DNA from: Chelatococcus sp. YT9
Lineage (GTDB): Bacteria > Pseudomonadota > Alphaproteobacteria > Rhizobiales > Beijerinckiaceae
Direction: 5' to 3'
Length of the DNA: 64,000 nt
Assembly: GCF_018398315.1 (NCBI RefSeq)
Contig: NZ_JAHBRW010000001.1
Location: forward strand, 2,984,501-3,048,500
The first letter of the stretch is position 1; every line of letters begins with the position of its first letter. The notes under the pieces are model-generated. The model ran no database searches, had not been told where the DNA came from, and saw only the letters and a program-made list of their open reading frames with translations. The position numbers were made by a program, and so were the translations under genes. This document shows positions 8,379-18,351 of the stretch, piece after piece.

Positions 8379-11129
8379 TTATTGCGGCGGCGTGGGCGGC
8401 TCTGTCCTTGGCACGGGGATGTGAGGCCTGGTCCTCAGGAGAAGCTTTTGATAGGCAAGGCCGATGCCGACCAGAACAAGCCCCAGTCCGATGAAGGACA
8501 ATGCCCGGAGCGCGCCTTCGAGGTTCGCCATGTCGACAAGGAACACCTTCAGCACGGCAGCAAGGATATAGGCCCCGGACAGGAGCCGGGCGAGACGAAG
8601 CCGCCACAAAAGCCCGATAGCGAGCAACAGTACGCCCATCGCGAGAAGCGCCAGCGAATAGACCCAGAGCTCCGTTTCGCTGGTCACCCGCCAAATACTG
8701 AGCACGGGGCCCTGGAACAACCGGCGGATTTCCAGCAGCATATAAAGCAGATGCAGAAAGAGGCCGAGCCCTGCCGCGGTATATACGTACCACATTGGTC
8801 GGCTCGGCCGCGCATACCAGGCCACTGCAAAGGCGGCGATCGCCGGGATGAGATAACCGAGAAGAAGCCCGTTGAAGATCGCGCCACCCGGAACGGCATC
8901 GCCCGAAAAGGCTGGGTTGTCGATGAAAGCCAGGGAACCGAAGGATATGGCCAGCGAGAAGGCGCCGAAAGCCAGCGAAGCGATGCGATAGACCGGATCT
9001 CTCCGGCGCGTATCGAAGCGCACCATCACGAGTGAAAACAGGAGGCTCGAAGTCACCATCAGCCCCGCCTCGATCAGGCTGGAGGATTCCCGCAGGATGT
9101 CACCGCCACTGAGCGCATGGCGGATCTGGAAGAAAACGAGTAGCGCCGCGAAGACGATCGAGAGGCTTTCGCAGAGCTGCGTGATGGCGTCCCGGCGATG
9201 CCTCGCTAGGATAACCGCCGCGAGGCCAAAGCTGACCGCCGGCACACCATAGCCCCAGAGCAGCCAGTTCAGGATCGGCGTGGTGCCGAGATCGCTGCCT
9301 GCGATGGCAGGGTCCCAGATGACGCGGCCGAGGACAAGGGCGCCGATCGCGCCGACGACGTAGCGCAGGGCTGGGATCCGGCAGAGCCAGCCAACCCAGG
9401 CCGTGCCCAGCGCCGCGAGCGCGAAGCTGACTGTCAGCATGCCCTTGTCGAGCGCGAAAGTGAGGCCGAGCGCAAGCGCCGCGACGGCGGCGGAAGCGAA
9501 AGCGCCTGTGCCGAGCGCCAGGACCGGCGCTTCCCCCTCCCGCGTGCGCGTCAGGCGCGCGGCATATGTGGCGGCAAGACCAAGGGCTGCCGCGACGAGC
9601 GCGAAAGGAATGCTCTTGTCGAAACCGGCGACACGCCAATAGGCGACGACGAGAAGGGCGAGCGGCCCGACAGTCGCAGCGCCCGCATAGCAGGCGATTG
9701 TCAAGAAAGGCAGGCGTGCTCCACGAAGGATACGCCAGAGGCTCGCCAGCGCCACGGCCGCGCCACTGCCGACGGCGAAGGTGAGATAAAGGCTCAAGGT
9801 CTCTGGCATGGGCACGCTGCCCGCGCCGCCCGGCAGCACGTTCTGCGGTTCGGCGAGGGCTTCCCTGGCAACAGGCCAGAAGAAGAGCCCGGCGCCGGCG
9901 ATGGCCGCGGCGAGCGCGGCGGCGCCGGCGGCCGGCGCGATCCGGACCGCGGTCGCCATGTAAAGGGCGACCATGATCCCACCGAAGAGCGCGCGGGTGC
10001 CGCTGTCGAGCGACACCGTCATCGCAAGCCCCGACAAACCCGCGAAGACGATCAGCACCCCGAGGCCAAGCTTATCTGGGTAGGCGCTCTCGTCTTCCAC
10101 CCCGCGGTTCGGATCCGCGACGAGAAGCAAGACGGCAAGCAAGGCTTGGAGGATGATATGCGTCAGGAGGGCCGGCGCGTGCCCGGCCGAGAAGACGAGC
10201 ACGAGGAAGGCGCCCCAGAGCGCAGCGCCTAGCGTGGCCGAGACCGCGAGCCACTTCCACAGGCGCAGACGCGCAAGAGCGTACGAGGCGGCAACCGGGA
10301 AGAGGAGGTAAATCACCAGCGCCCACGGCTTGGGCTCGTCCGTGGAGACGAGCAGCGGCGATACGAGAGCCGCAAGAAGCCCGAGAGCCGCCAGCGCCGG
10401 CCCATGCAGCACCGAGGCTGTCAGCGTCGCCAGCGATACGAGGCCGAGCAGCACGAATGCGGTCGCAGGACTAATGAAGTCGTAGAGCGCATAGGATGCA
10501 TAGACCGTGGCGAACGCCGACGCGGTCCCGGCGGCGGTCAGCACGCTGGGTACATGGGCCGAGGGAATACCCGCAAAGCCCTCCGCGCGTTCACGCCTGC
10601 GGAACCATTCGCCGACCGCGATCAGCGCGAGCGCGAGAAGGGCGGCTCCCGTGACGCGGACGCCCGGGCCGAAATAGCCCTGTTCGACGGAGAAACGCAC
10701 AAGCAGGAAGCCACCGAGCGCCAGTGCGATGCCGCCAACCCACACAGCCCAGCGCGAGCCGAGCCGCTCCTCCAGGCCGGGCTGCGGTGGCGCCGGCACG
10801 GAGCCGGCCGTGTCGGCGGCGTCCGCACGGGCGGCCTGTGGCCATTCCGGCCCCTCAGGCTCAAGGGCGGGCTCAGGCGGGACCGCATCCGCCACCTCGT
10901 CCGGCGCCTGGGCTATTTCGTCGGCGGGCCGCTCCGGCTCTTCCGGCGTCGAGCCGGGCGATAGGGGCGCCTGCGCAGGCCCTTCGCCGAGAGCCAGAGC
11001 CTGCTCCAGGCCCTGGACCTTCTCCTCGAGCAGGCGCGTGCGCTGCTTGAGGTTCAAGGCCATTATAAAACTGGCGATCGTCATGATCGGCAAGGCCAGT
11101 ATCAGGAGCGCGAGCAGTACCCATTCCAT
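8379..11129 (-). CDS. DUF2339 giant inner-membrane protein
   Basis: A 916-residue integral membrane protein. Residues 1-25 form a hydrophobic anchor ([19 protein letters not shown]), then a coiled-coil stretch ([15 protein letters not shown]) and a Pro/Ala/Glu-rich linker to about residue 120. The signature [36 protein letters not shown] follows. The rest is more than twenty hydrophobic helices ending in a short Pro-rich tail. This architecture is DUF2339. Biochemical function is unknown; the size and helix number suggest a transporter, channel or envelope scaffold, but no catalytic motif is visible. It stands alone with 52 bp to the Nudix gene upstream. Confidence 0.85.
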   Translation of the reverse strand: MEWVLLALLILALPIMTIASFIMALNLKQRTRLLEEKVQGLEQALALGEGPAQAPLSPGSTPEEPERPADEIAQAPDEVADAVPPEPALEPEGPEWPQAARADAADTAGSVPAPPQPGLEERLGSRWAVWVGGIALALGGFLLVRFSVEQGYFGPGVRVTGAALLALALIAVGEWFRRRERAEGFAGIPSAHVPSVLTAAGTASAFATVYASYALYDFISPATAFVLLGLVSLATLTASVLHGPALAALGLLAALVSPLLVSTDEPKPWALVIYLLFPVAASYALARLRLWKWLAVSATLGAALWGAFLVLVFSAGHAPALLTHIILQALLAVLLLVADPNRGVEDESAYPDKLGLGVLIVFAGLSGLAMTVSLDSGTRALFGGIMVALYMATAVRIAPAAGAAALAAAIAGAGLFFWPVAREALAEPQNVLPGGAGSVPMPETLSLYLTFAVGSGAAVALASLWRILRGARLPFLTIACYAGAATVGPLALLVVAYWRVAGFDKSIPFALVAAALGLAATYAARLTRTREGEAPVLALGTGAFASAAVAALALGLTFALDKGMLTVSFALAALGTAWVGWLCRIPALRYVVGAIGALVLGRVIWDPAIAGSDLGTTPILNWLLWGYGVPAVSFGLAAVILARHRRDAITQLCESLSIVFAALLVFFQIRHALSGGDILRESSSLIEAGLMVTSSLLFSLVMVRFDTRRRDPVYRIASLAFGAFSLAISFGSLAFIDNPAFSGDAVPGGAIFNGLLLGYLIPAIAAFAVAWYARPSRPMWYVYTAAGLGLFLHLLYMLLEIRRLFQGPVLSIWRVTSETELWVYSLALLAMGVLLLAIGLLWRLRLARLLSGAYILAAVLKVFLVDMANLEGALRALSFIGLGLVLVGIGLAYQKLLLRTRPHIPVPRTEPPTPPQ

Positions 11130-11181
11130 GGCTTCGTTCTACCTTTAACCCGCGATCTCGATCATGCTGTCCTGCCCCGGG

Positions 11182-12168
11182 TTAGCCTCGCCCGCCGAGA
11201 CGTAGGCCGAGAGAAGGCCTTTCCTGCAGCACTTCGCGGCGGAAGCGGAACACGGCGGCAGGGCGCCCGGCTGTGGGTGCCATATCGCCCGTGGGCTCGA
11301 CGAGCGCGGTGCCTTCCACGAAGCGTCGGAAGTTCTGCTTGTGGAGATGCCGCCCGGCAATGGCCTCCACGGTGCGCTGCAAGGCGGTAAGCGTGAAAGT
11401 CGGGGGCATCAGCTCGAAAATGAGCGGTCGGTACTTCAGCTTGGCGCGCAGCCGGCTGATGGCGGTGGCGAGAATCCGGCGGTGGTCGAAGCGCATCATC
11501 TCGCCGGCCGGCGGCAAGCTCTGGCGCGCTTCGGCGCTCGGCCGCCCGTCGCGCAACGCCTCGCCGACGAGGCCTGCCTCGTAAAGCAGTTCATAGCGGT
11601 CGAGCGCCTTTTCCTCGTCCCAGGGGATGCTCGCCGTGCCGAAGCTGAGTTTGAGCCGTTCGCGGCGGGACAAGCCGCGCCGTTCGATGTCTTCCCTGTC
11701 GGCAATGACATCGGCAGCCCATTCGTCGAGAGCGGGCAGGATCGCGGCGAGGCATTCGGGCTTGCCGCTACGCCAGTCCTCCCATGGAAAGAAGTGGTAC
11801 CAGGGCAGGAGACGTGCGGTCGTTGGCACCTCACTCGCCTCCGCGCCAAGCCGGGTCAGCGCCAGATAGCCCACCGACACCTCGTGCGGCTCGCCGTCGC
11901 CGCGCCGGGCATGCCGGCCACGATCACCGAAGGTGTAGAGTTGTTCCACATAGCCCAGGCTGAAGCCGGTCTGCTCTTTCACCCAGGCCCTGAGCCCGAT
12001 TTCGAAGGTGCGATGCGCCAATGGATCGAAGACGCCGAACGGCAGGCCCGGCGTCGCGTCGCCGCCGCGCGCGACGAGGATCTGTGGCACATCGCCCTTG
12101 ACCACAACGATCGCGGCCGCGAGACCGATCTCGATGGCTGTTGGTGGTGACTGGGCGGCCGGCTCCAT
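11182..12168 (-). CDS. NrtR-like Nudix-family NAD regulator
   Basis: A 328-residue protein resembling the alphaproteobacterial NAD regulators of the NrtR/COG4111 type. It has an N-terminal Nudix-fold domain (IEIGLAAAIVVVKGDVPQILVARGG, then FEIGLRAWVKEQTGFSLGYVEQLYTFGD). A C-terminal winged-helix region contains the family motif LPPTFTLTALQRTVEAIAGR in the variant form MPPTFTLTALQ, followed by HKQNFRRFVE. The catalytic Nudix box is degenerate, as expected of a protein that binds rather than hydrolyses a nucleotide ligand. Such regulators sense NAD metabolites and repress NAD salvage or synthesis genes. None lie in this window, so the target is elsewhere. It follows the phosphatase gene by 12 bp. 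Confidence 0.78.
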   Translation of the reverse strand: MEPAAQSPPTAIEIGLAAAIVVVKGDVPQILVARGGDATPGLPFGVFDPLAHRTFEIGLRAWVKEQTGFSLGYVEQLYTFGDRGRHARRGDGEPHEVSVGYLALTRLGAEASEVPTTARLLPWYHFFPWEDWRSGKPECLAAILPALDEWAADVIADREDIERRGLSRRERLKLSFGTASIPWDEEKALDRYELLYEAGLVGEALRDGRPSAEARQSLPPAGEMMRFDHRRILATAISRLRAKLKYRPLIFELMPPTFTLTALQRTVEAIAGRHLHKQNFRRFVEGTALVEPTGDMAPTAGRPAAVFRFRREVLQERPSLGLRLGGRG

Positions 12169-12180
12169 GCCTCGCTTCGC

Positions 12181-12699
12181 TTAGGCGTTATGCAGCGGGA
12201 GGGCGAAAGGCTCGCCCTCGAAGGCGTCGCAGCCGCGACCGATGGCATGGGTGGCGGCGACAAGCTGTCCTTCGTAGCCGAGCCGCGCGTCGGCCACCTC
12301 GATGAAGCGGATATTGGGCGTCGCGGAAGGCGAGGCGAGACGCAAGACGTTGGCTGCCTCCGCGGCATCTTGATTCGCGTTCAGGGCACAGAACGATACA
12401 AGCGCCGCCGCTGTGGAGCGGCTGATCCCCGCGAAGCAATGAATGACGAGCGGGTGTTCGCGTGGCCAGTTGTGGACGAAGGCAAGCAATGCATCCACGT
12501 GCTCGACATCCGGGAGCACGTGGCCATCAAGTGGCGCGACGATGTCACTCATGCGGATGCTGAGATGATGGTCCGCGGCGATGGCGTCCGGTGTCGCCGT
12601 GGTGATATCGCCGCTCGTCAGCGAAATGAGATGACTGGCAGAGGAGGCTGCCACGGTCTCCGAGAGGCGAGACAAGGGGCAAACGTGGATGGCAGGCAT
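12181..12699 (-). CDS. Dual-specificity-like protein tyrosine phosphatase
   Basis: A 172-residue cysteine-based phosphatase. The P-loop HCFAGISRS gives the C-x5-R motif with C88 as nucleophile and R94. A conserved aspartate-rich loop precedes it, and the chain begins with the IHVCPLSRL motif seen in alphaproteobacterial PTP-like proteins. The frame opens at a GTG at 12720, but the ATG at 12699 has GGATCG upstream and begins at the conserved segment. It is 12 bp upstream of the NrtR-like gene on the same strand and probably co-transcribed. The substrate is unknown. Confidence 0.8.
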   Translation of the reverse strand: MPAIHVCPLSRLSETVAASSASHLISLTSGDITTATPDAIAADHHLSIRMSDIVAPLDGHVLPDVEHVDALLAFVHNWPREHPLVIHCFAGISRSTAAALVSFCALNANQDAAEAANVLRLASPSATPNIRFIEVADARLGYEGQLVAATHAIGRGCDAFEGEPFALPLHNA

Positions 12700-12845
12700 G
12701 GGTCGATCCAAACTGGTCACATTCTAAGCATGTCAGGGTGCGACCATAAGGCGATTCGTGTGTGCGGTCAGATCTCTAGAAGGAATTGATTTAGCACCAT
12801 GGGGTTAAGAGGCGATGCACGCTTCTATAAAGCCGCGCTTTCGTT

Positions 12846-13502
12846 TCAATCAGAAGTCGCGACGCTCCCGCTATGGGGCGAGAGGCGGCTCGTTGCGCTC
12901 ACGGCCTCGAAACGTGTGAGGAAACGCGCCTTCGCCTCGTCGGCGCTCCAGGGCGTGAGATAGGAGAAGACGGACTGGGGCAAGGCTGCGGGCCGGCCGA
13001 AGAATTTCAATGCTTCAGCGCGATCGAAGCCTGCAAGCTGTGTCGCTTCGAGAAAGGCCGCCTGCTGGTCGGCCCGCTTGGTGAGATCGCGCACGTCAGA
13101 GCGCAGGGTCGCAGGTAGCCCGAAGCGGAGGTGAACAGCGGCCATGAGGCGTGCTTCCACTTCGCGATAGGTGCCGCCCATGACCGTCTTGAAGGGCGAG
13201 ATCATATCCCCGATGACATATTCGGCGGCATCGTGCAGCAGCACGCCGAGCTGCCACTGCGCCGCAGCGGCTGTCTTGGGCGAAACCATATGGCAGGCGA
13301 TGGCCTCCACCAGGAGCGAGTGCTGGGCGACGGAATAGATATGTGGCCCGCTGGTTTGGCCGTTCCAGCGGGCAACGCGCGCGAGCCCGTGCGCGATGTC
13401 CTCGATCTCGATATCGAGGGGTGACGGGTCGAGGAGGTCGAGCCGCCTGCCGGACAGCATCCGCTGCCAGGCGCGGGTCGCCTTGCTGCCTGTCCTGTTC
13501 AT
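12846..13502 (-). CDS. HD-domain hydrolase, YfbR-like
   Basis: A 218-residue HD phosphohydrolase. The metal-binding motifs are VAQHSLLVEA (first H), LLHDAAEY (HD, near residue 90) and a downstream Asp in the helical region, the arrangement of YfbR-type 5'-deoxynucleotidases and related hydrolases. N-terminal LSGRRLDLLDPSPLDIEIEDIAHGLARVARWNGQT is typical of the rhizobial subgroup. The frame is open to 13631, but the ATG at 13502 (MNRTGSKATRAWQRML) starts at the conserved part and avoids overlap with tag. tag lies 22 bp upstream on the same strand. Confidence 0.82.
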   Translation of the reverse strand: MNRTGSKATRAWQRMLSGRRLDLLDPSPLDIEIEDIAHGLARVARWNGQTSGPHIYSVAQHSLLVEAIACHMVSPKTAAAAQWQLGVLLHDAAEYVIGDMISPFKTVMGGTYREVEARLMAAVHLRFGLPATLRSDVRDLTKRADQQAAFLEATQLAGFDRAEALKFFGRPAALPQSVFSYLTPWSADEAKARFLTRFEAVSATSRLSPHSGSVATSD

Positions 13503-13524
13503 GACGAGGAGCCCATAGTGGCCA

Positions 13525-14172
13525 CTAACGGAAGCCCTCGGGCATCTGGTCGGCAAGGGCTGCACACTCGGCGTGGCGATAGCAGCCCACCAAATGGTCA
13601 TTGACCATCCCGACCGCCTGCATGAAGGCATAGGTTATGGTGGGACCACAAAAGGTGAAGCCCGCCGCCTTCAGGGCTTTTGACATCCGGCGCGAGGTCT
13701 CCGTCTCCGCCTGCACCTCGTCGCGCGAGCGCAAATTGCTCTGGTGTGGCCGACCCCCGGCGATATCCCACAGAAAGCGCGCAAAACCACCGTTTTCCAT
13801 GATGTCGAGCCAGGCCCGCGCGCTCTTCACCGTGCCCTCGATCTTGGCCCGGTTGCGGATGATGCGAGTGTCCGCCATCAGCGCGGCGCGCTTGGCTTCG
13901 TCGAAGCGAACGATCACCTCCGGCTCAAAGCCCGCGAAGGCCTCGCGGAAGCCCTCGCGGCGCCGGAGGATCGTGATCCATGACAATCCTGCCTGAAAGC
14001 CGTCAAGAATAAGCTTCTCGAACAGCGCCCGGTCGTCGAACTCGGGCACCCCCCATTCGGTATCATGGTAGGTGACATAAAGGGGGTCGAACCCCGGCCA
14101 CCAGCAGCGCCGCTTGCCGTCAGGATGGTCGACGAGACCAATGGGCACCGTCGTGTTCGTGCTGTGATTCAT
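13525..14172 (-). CDS. tag: DNA-3-methyladenine glycosylase I
   Basis: A 215-residue Tag glycosylase, which excises 3-methyladenine from alkylated DNA. The N-terminus has RCWWPGFDPLYVTYHDTEWGVP, with the family motif YHDTEWG. The core has FEKLILDGFQAGLSWITILRRREGFREAF and the C-terminus has the family segment KAAGFTFCGPTITYAFMQAVGMVNDH. Length is slightly over the E. coli enzyme. The start at 14172 overlaps the ygfZ stop by 4 bp, so the two genes are translationally coupled on the minus strand. Confidence 0.94.
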   Translation of the reverse strand: MNHSTNTTVPIGLVDHPDGKRRCWWPGFDPLYVTYHDTEWGVPEFDDRALFEKLILDGFQAGLSWITILRRREGFREAFAGFEPEVIVRFDEAKRAALMADTRIIRNRAKIEGTVKSARAWLDIMENGGFARFLWDIAGGRPHQSNLRSRDEVQAETETSRRMSKALKAAGFTFCGPTITYAFMQAVGMVNDHLVGCYRHAECAALADQMPEGFR

Positions 14173-15047
14173 GACGGCGTCCCCCCGTTTGCGGCAGTCG
14201 TGGGGAAGGACACGCGGGCGTAGGCCGGCAACGCCACCGTCAGCGGCCGTCCGTCCGCCAGCAGCGGCAGGCCAGCCGCTTGTGCGTCGACCACCCGGTC
14301 GAGCCTGAGCATCGCGAGCGCGACAGGACCCGCATGCGACCCGAGATGGCCGACCAGCTTGCCGCCCGCTTCCACCGAGGTTTGCCCCGCTGGCGCTTCG
14401 CCGTCCGCAAAGGTCGCAACCACGATGCGCGTCCGCGCGATCCCCCGATGATGCATCCGCGAAACGACTTCCTGGCCGATATAACAGCCTTTGTCGAAAA
14501 CCACGCCGCCCATCTGGTCCATCATTGCCTCGTGGGGGAAGGCATCGCCGAACGCGAAATCCTGCCCGCCTTCCGGGACACCGGTGGCGATTCGATGGGC
14601 ATGATAAGCAGCGGCGTCTGGAAGACCCGCGTTCCTGTAAGCCTCGCGCTCGCCGATGAAGCGGCGGCCGAGACCAGGCGCCCGGGTGTCATCGTAGGCG
14701 ATCAGAGTGCCGACCGGCTCCTCCGCGCTATCCCAGCCGGCCGCGACGGCGAGCGTCTCCGAAAGATCTTCGAGGAGAACCTTGCTACGCAGTTTGTAAA
14801 GCGTGAGGCGCTTGAGGAAATCGGCGATTCCAGCCTGCGCCGTATCGAGGAAGAAGCCGCCCTCTGGAGCTGGCGTAAACAGGCCGTCAAACAGAATCTT
14901 GCCCTGGGGAGAGAGCAGAGCCCCGAGTCGGCCGACGTTTGGCTCGAGATCGTCCAAACGGCAGGTCAGGATATTCTGCAGGAAATCGAGAGCATCGGCG
15001 CCGGAGATGCGGATGACGCCGCGATCCGCCAGAAGGGCTGACGGCAT
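14169..15047 (-). CDS. ygfZ: YgfZ/GcvT-type folate-binding Fe-S maintenance protein
   Basis: A 292-residue aminomethyltransferase-fold protein. The diagnostic YgfZ motif K-G-C-Y-x-G-Q-E is present as KGCYIGQEVVSRMHHRG near residue 190. YgfZ proteins bind tetrahydrofolate and support assembly or repair of Fe-S enzymes. The frame is open to 15116, but the ATG at 15047 has AAGGAG about 7 nt upstream and begins at the conserved MPSALLADRGVIRISG. It overlaps the start of tag by 4 bp. Confidence 0.92.
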   Translation of the reverse strand: MPSALLADRGVIRISGADALDFLQNILTCRLDDLEPNVGRLGALLSPQGKILFDGLFTPAPEGGFFLDTAQAGIADFLKRLTLYKLRSKVLLEDLSETLAVAAGWDSAEEPVGTLIAYDDTRAPGLGRRFIGEREAYRNAGLPDAAAYHAHRIATGVPEGGQDFAFGDAFPHEAMMDQMGGVVFDKGCYIGQEVVSRMHHRGIARTRIVVATFADGEAPAGQTSVEAGGKLVGHLGSHAGPVALAMLRLDRVVDAQAAGLPLLADGRPLTVALPAYARVSFPTTAANGGTPS

Positions 15048-15177
15048 GATGAACTCCTTCCGCGACTGCGCTTGACCGACGAGCACCACCCGGTGAACCG
15101 GCATGGTCGCTGACACATAGGTCTAGCGATCGGCAACCTCAAGCTTCGGAAGAAGGCGTTCTACTTCCCCGCAGCCT

Positions 15178-15432
15178 CTAGTGCCTCAAGCCGCTCGTGA
15201 ACCCGCCGCCACGGATCCGGGTTGGCAGATTCTCTGCGAATCGGGCAACGGCTTCTTCGCCGTAAGTCGTGACCAGCTCGTGGAACGCCGTGAACAGGGC
15301 AGCGTGCGCCACGCAGTCACCGTCGAGACCGTCGAGCTGCGCCTCCGCAAAGGCCTCGCTGAGATAAGCCAGGGCAGCCCGCTTTTCCTCGCTCGTGTCC
15401 GTCATATCGAGATGGGGCTGAGAATCGTCCAT
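15178..15432 (-). CDS. Small conserved-looking hypothetical protein
   Basis: An 84-residue acidic, mostly helical protein. The core EEKRAALAYLSEAFAEAQLDGLDGDCVAHAALFTAFHELVTTYGEEAVARFAENLPTRIRGG reads as a genuine soluble domain, not an antisense shadow. An internal ATG at 15405 (MTDTSEEKRA) is an alternative start, and neither start has a strong ribosome-binding site. I do not recognise a family. It lies 130 bp upstream of ygfZ on the same strand. Confidence 0.6.
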   Translation of the reverse strand: MDDSQPHLDMTDTSEEKRAALAYLSEAFAEAQLDGLDGDCVAHAALFTAFHELVTTYGEEAVARFAENLPTRIRGGGFTSGLRH

Positions 15433-15626
15433 GCGTAAACCGATGGGTCCTGAAGAGGGAAAAACGCAACGGATTCGAGATTACGCAGGAAGCGCTGCCG
15501 GCGCCAGCCAGTTGTTGCGAGGCAGTTAACGACACACAGGAAATCGGCGGGCGCGCCGCAAACATGTTTACCCTGATGCAGAAAAACGACAGTCGGGCAG
15601 CTTTGGGACCGGAAAAATGACGTCTT

Positions 15627-16190
15627 TCAGCCGCCAAAACGCGAGCTGATCGTCGTCGCAAGGCGCGCTCCCTCGTCCAGGAAACGCGTGATGGCCGCCT
15701 GTGCTGACGCGTTGCAGCGCCGGTATGTGAGGGCGTAACCGTTGAAGCCGCGGTTGTATGATCCGGCTAAGCGTTCACGCTCTGCGGCCGTGCTCGCCTC
15801 GGCGTCAATCAGCGCGCGCATCTTCTCATACCATTGCGGGGCATCATTGGCGCCGCACAGATTGCGTAGAAAGGAGAGGGCACCCAGCACCTCGGCCAGC
15901 CGCAGCATCTGCCCCTCGTAGAGAGGTCGCTCCTCCGGTGAGGACGTGGGGGTCTCTGCCGGGGCTGAGGACGCGCCGCTCTTGCCAGCGCCCTGGTCCT
16001 GCGCGTTCTTGTCCCGTGCGGCGGGAGCACTGTTGGCGGCAAGCGCGGATTCTGGCTTGGCCGTGCTGAACAACGGACCGTCATTCCGGCTTATCGCCAG
16101 GGCGGCAGGCGTCGGCAGAGCGATGAGAAGGGCTGTCGCGACAACTGCAGCAGGGCGATAGCTGCCCGATCTGCCTTGGAGCCGGGGCAT
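15627..16190 (-). CDS. TIGR02301-family exported protein
   Basis: A 187-residue exported protein. The signal peptide is at the N-terminus (MPRLQGRSGSYRPAAVVATA and a hydrophobic core ending ALA). A Ser/Ala/Pro-rich linker leads to the conserved domain YEGQMLRLAEVLGALSFLRNLCGANDAPQWYEKMRALIDAEA, then RERLAGSYNRGFNGYALTYRRCNASAQAAITRFLDEGARL, which I recognise as the TIGR02301 family of alphaproteobacteria. Two cysteines (in LCG and RRCN) probably form a disulfide. The frame is open upstream to 16415, but starting at 16190 gives a proper signal peptide and does not overlap the Nudix gene. Function is unknown. Confidence 0.82.
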   Translation of the reverse strand: MPRLQGRSGSYRPAAVVATALLIALPTPAALAISRNDGPLFSTAKPESALAANSAPAARDKNAQDQGAGKSGASSAPAETPTSSPEERPLYEGQMLRLAEVLGALSFLRNLCGANDAPQWYEKMRALIDAEASTAAERERLAGSYNRGFNGYALTYRRCNASAQAAITRFLDEGARLATTISSRFGG

Positions 16191-16251
16191 CAGCTGAAGA
16201 AAGGATGGCGCATGACGTCCGTGCACTCGATCTAGCCTCGAACCTGGCGTT

Positions 16252-16755
16252 TCAAAGGGACTCGTCACGACGCGCCGCAAGCGGTGCGCCACGTTCAATA
16301 ATGAGAGCGGCGCGAGCCACGATGTCGGGCAGCCCGGGCGTGACCGCCCGTTTCCCGAGATCATACGGATTAACCCATTCCACCGCAGCGACTTCCGCAA
16401 TCGCGGCGGCTTCACCGCTCAGCCAGCTTGCCGCAAAGGCCGCCACGACGAAATGGCGTTTCACGCCCGCGCTATCGCGCTCAATGACCTCGGCATGGCC
16501 CGCAAAGCCGAGAATTGTAGCCGTAATGCCGACTTCCTCCGCAAGCTCCCGCAGCGCGGCGGCCTCCAGGGTTTCGCCAAGTTCCACGTGACCGCCCGGC
16601 AGGCTCCAGACGTCTGCCATTGGCGGATATCGCCGCGAAGCGAGCAAGACCTTGCCGCCGCGGAATACGGCAACGCTCGCCGCGAGCCGGGGAGCGGCTG
16701 GATAAAGCCGCCCGTTGCCCCGGCCTGAACCTGGATCACCGAGGGATGCGGTCAT
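16252..16755 (-). CDS. Nudix hydrolase
   Basis: A 167-residue Nudix pyrophosphohydrolase. The full Nudix box G-x5-E-x7-R-E-x2-E-E-x-G is present at about residues 54-77 (GGHVELGETLEAAALRELAEEVG), so the enzyme should be catalytically active, unlike the NrtR-like protein at 11.2-12.2 kb. The preceding SRRYPPMADVWSLPGG is typical of ADP-ribose or nucleotide-sugar hydrolases of this order, but the substrate is not deducible. It lies 30 bp downstream of the SDR gene on the same strand, so the two are likely co-transcribed. Confidence 0.88.
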   Translation of the reverse strand: MTASLGDPGSGRGNGRLYPAAPRLAASVAVFRGGKVLLASRRYPPMADVWSLPGGHVELGETLEAAALRELAEEVGITATILGFAGHAEVIERDSAGVKRHFVVAAFAASWLSGEAAAIAEVAAVEWVNPYDLGKRAVTPGLPDIVARAALIIERGAPLAARRDESL

Positions 16756-16785
16756 CGCGCGATCCCTTGCATGGACAGCCCGTCC

Positions 16786-17541
16786 TCAGACGTGCTGGCC
16801 GCCGTTGATGTGCAATTCAGCGCCGGCCACATAGGACGATGCCTCCGTACACAGAAAATAGATGGCTTTGGCCACTTCGTCCGGCGTGCCGAGCCGGCGC
16901 ATCGGAATTTGACCGATGAGTTTCTCGGTGCCCGGCGACAGGATCGACGTGTCTATTTCCCCGGGCGATATTGCGTTGACACGAATGCCGAGGGGGCCGA
17001 AGTCGGCCGCCATTTCCCGCGTCAGCGCCGCGAGGGCCGCCTTTGATGTCGCGTAGGCTGAACCCGCGAACGGGTGAACACGGCTGCCCGCGATCGACGT
17101 GACGTTCACGACCGACCCGCGGGCGCGGGCCAGTTCATCGGCGAGCCCGCGTGCCAGCATGATCGGAGCAAAGAAATTCACCCGAAAAACCCGCTGCCAA
17201 TCGCCGATTGAAGTTTCGAGAGCACCAAGCCGGCTGCCGCCTTCGCCCTTGGGCGAGATCGCCGCGTTGTTGACGAGAGCGTGCAGAACACCGCCCTCGG
17301 CTTTGAGACGGTTACGGATCTCGGCGATCGCGGCGGCAGTATTGTCGACATCGGCAAGATCGACCTGAATGTGATCCTCAGGTCCCATTTCCCAAGGGCA
17401 TTGCTCGGGAAAGCCGTGGCGCGAGCAGGTGATGACACGCCACCCGGCGGCCGAGAAGCGCTTGACGGTAGCGTGACCGATGCCGCGACTGGCGCCGGTC
17501 AGCAGCATGATGCGCCGCGTTTGGTTGGACATCTGGGACAT
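16786..17541 (-). CDS. SDR-family NAD(P)-dependent oxidoreductase
   Basis: A 251-residue classical short-chain dehydrogenase. The coenzyme motif TGASRGIG is at residues 15-22, NNAAIS in the middle, a Ser in VNVTSIAGS, and the catalytic Y-x3-K in AYATSKAAL. The chain ends VAGAELHINGGQHV, typical of the family. An Asp-containing segment after the third strand suggests NAD preference, but this is weak. An ATG at 17532 is an alternative start; the one at 17541 has AAAGAG upstream. Substrate unknown. Confidence 0.9.
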   Translation of the reverse strand: MSQMSNQTRRIMLLTGASRGIGHATVKRFSAAGWRVITCSRHGFPEQCPWEMGPEDHIQVDLADVDNTAAAIAEIRNRLKAEGGVLHALVNNAAISPKGEGGSRLGALETSIGDWQRVFRVNFFAPIMLARGLADELARARGSVVNVTSIAGSRVHPFAGSAYATSKAALAALTREMAADFGPLGIRVNAISPGEIDTSILSPGTEKLIGQIPMRRLGTPDEVAKAIYFLCTEASSYVAGAELHINGGQHV

Positions 17542-17693
17542 CGCTCTTTGCTCGCCTGCCGGCCGTGGCGGCCGCTGCTAGTCTGCTCAATCATAGAATG
17601 CGCGATATCGGCAGCGGAGGCCACCGTCAGACCATGAGGCCTTCCGCCTCAGGACCTGCATAGCGCGGCCCGGCGGTGTGTCGCCGCCGCGGC

Positions 17694-18308
17694 TCAGGGA
17701 TAAAGCCGGTCCTTGGCCCAAGGCGCGTCTTTGGTGCTGCGGGAAAACCGGATGCGGTCATGCAGGCGGAACGGCCGATCGTGCCAGAATTCGATGGCGG
17801 TGGGCACAATCCGGAAGCCATGCCAGTGAGGAGGCCGGGGAACCGCGCCAAGGCCGAATTTTGCCGTAAAGCTCGCGACGGCCTTTTCAAGCGCGAAGCG
17901 GCTTTCAAGGGGTTGAGACTGCTTCGACGCCCAGGCGCCGATTTGGCTGCCGCGGGGCCTCGATGCGAAATATTCGTCCGACTCAGCATCCGAGACGACC
18001 TCCACGGGGCCGCGCACACGCACTTGGCGCCGCAGGCTTTTCCAGTGGAAGAGCAGCGCCGCGCGCGGATTGGCCGTGAGCTCGCGGCCCTTGGCACTCT
18101 CCTCGTTGGTGTAAAAGACAAAACCGTTGTCGTCGTGACCCTTCAACAGCACCATCCTGAGATCAGGCAAACCGTCGCTGTCAACGGTCGCAAGCGCCAT
18201 TGCGTTGGGATCATTCGGCTCGCCTGCTTCCGCGTCCCTCAGCCAGGATGAAAAGAGCTGGAAAGGGTCGTTGTCGCCTGAAAAGTCACGGCTAATTAAC
18301 GGTTCCAA
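17694..18308 (-). CDS. pdxH: Pyridoxine/pyridoxamine 5'-phosphate oxidase
   Basis: A 204-residue PdxH, the FMN enzyme that oxidises PNP or PMP to pyridoxal 5'-phosphate. Conserved segments are [59 protein letters not shown] (FMN and substrate binding), [27 protein letters not shown] and the C-terminal [13 protein letters not shown] with LYP at the end. Length is normal. It is divergent from the lipoprotein gene starting at 18352, and the 43-bp gap must hold both promoters. Confidence 0.95.
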   Translation of the reverse strand: MEPLISRDFSGDNDPFQLFSSWLRDAEAGEPNDPNAMALATVDSDGLPDLRMVLLKGHDDNGFVFYTNEESAKGRELTANPRAALLFHWKSLRRQVRVRGPVEVVSDAESDEYFASRPRGSQIGAWASKQSQPLESRFALEKAVASFTAKFGLGAVPRPPHWHGFRIVPTAIEFWHDRPFRLHDRIRFSRSTKDAPWAKDRLYP

Positions 18309-18351
18309 AGCCTAAATTCCTTTGGATGTGAAGTGCGTGGAAGGGCGCGTT

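Noticed and set aside
11182-12168. NrtR-like protein as an active Nudix hydrolase
   Set aside because: The Nudix box G-x5-E-x7-R-E-x2-E-E-x-G is not intact, so a ligand-sensing role is more likely than catalysis.
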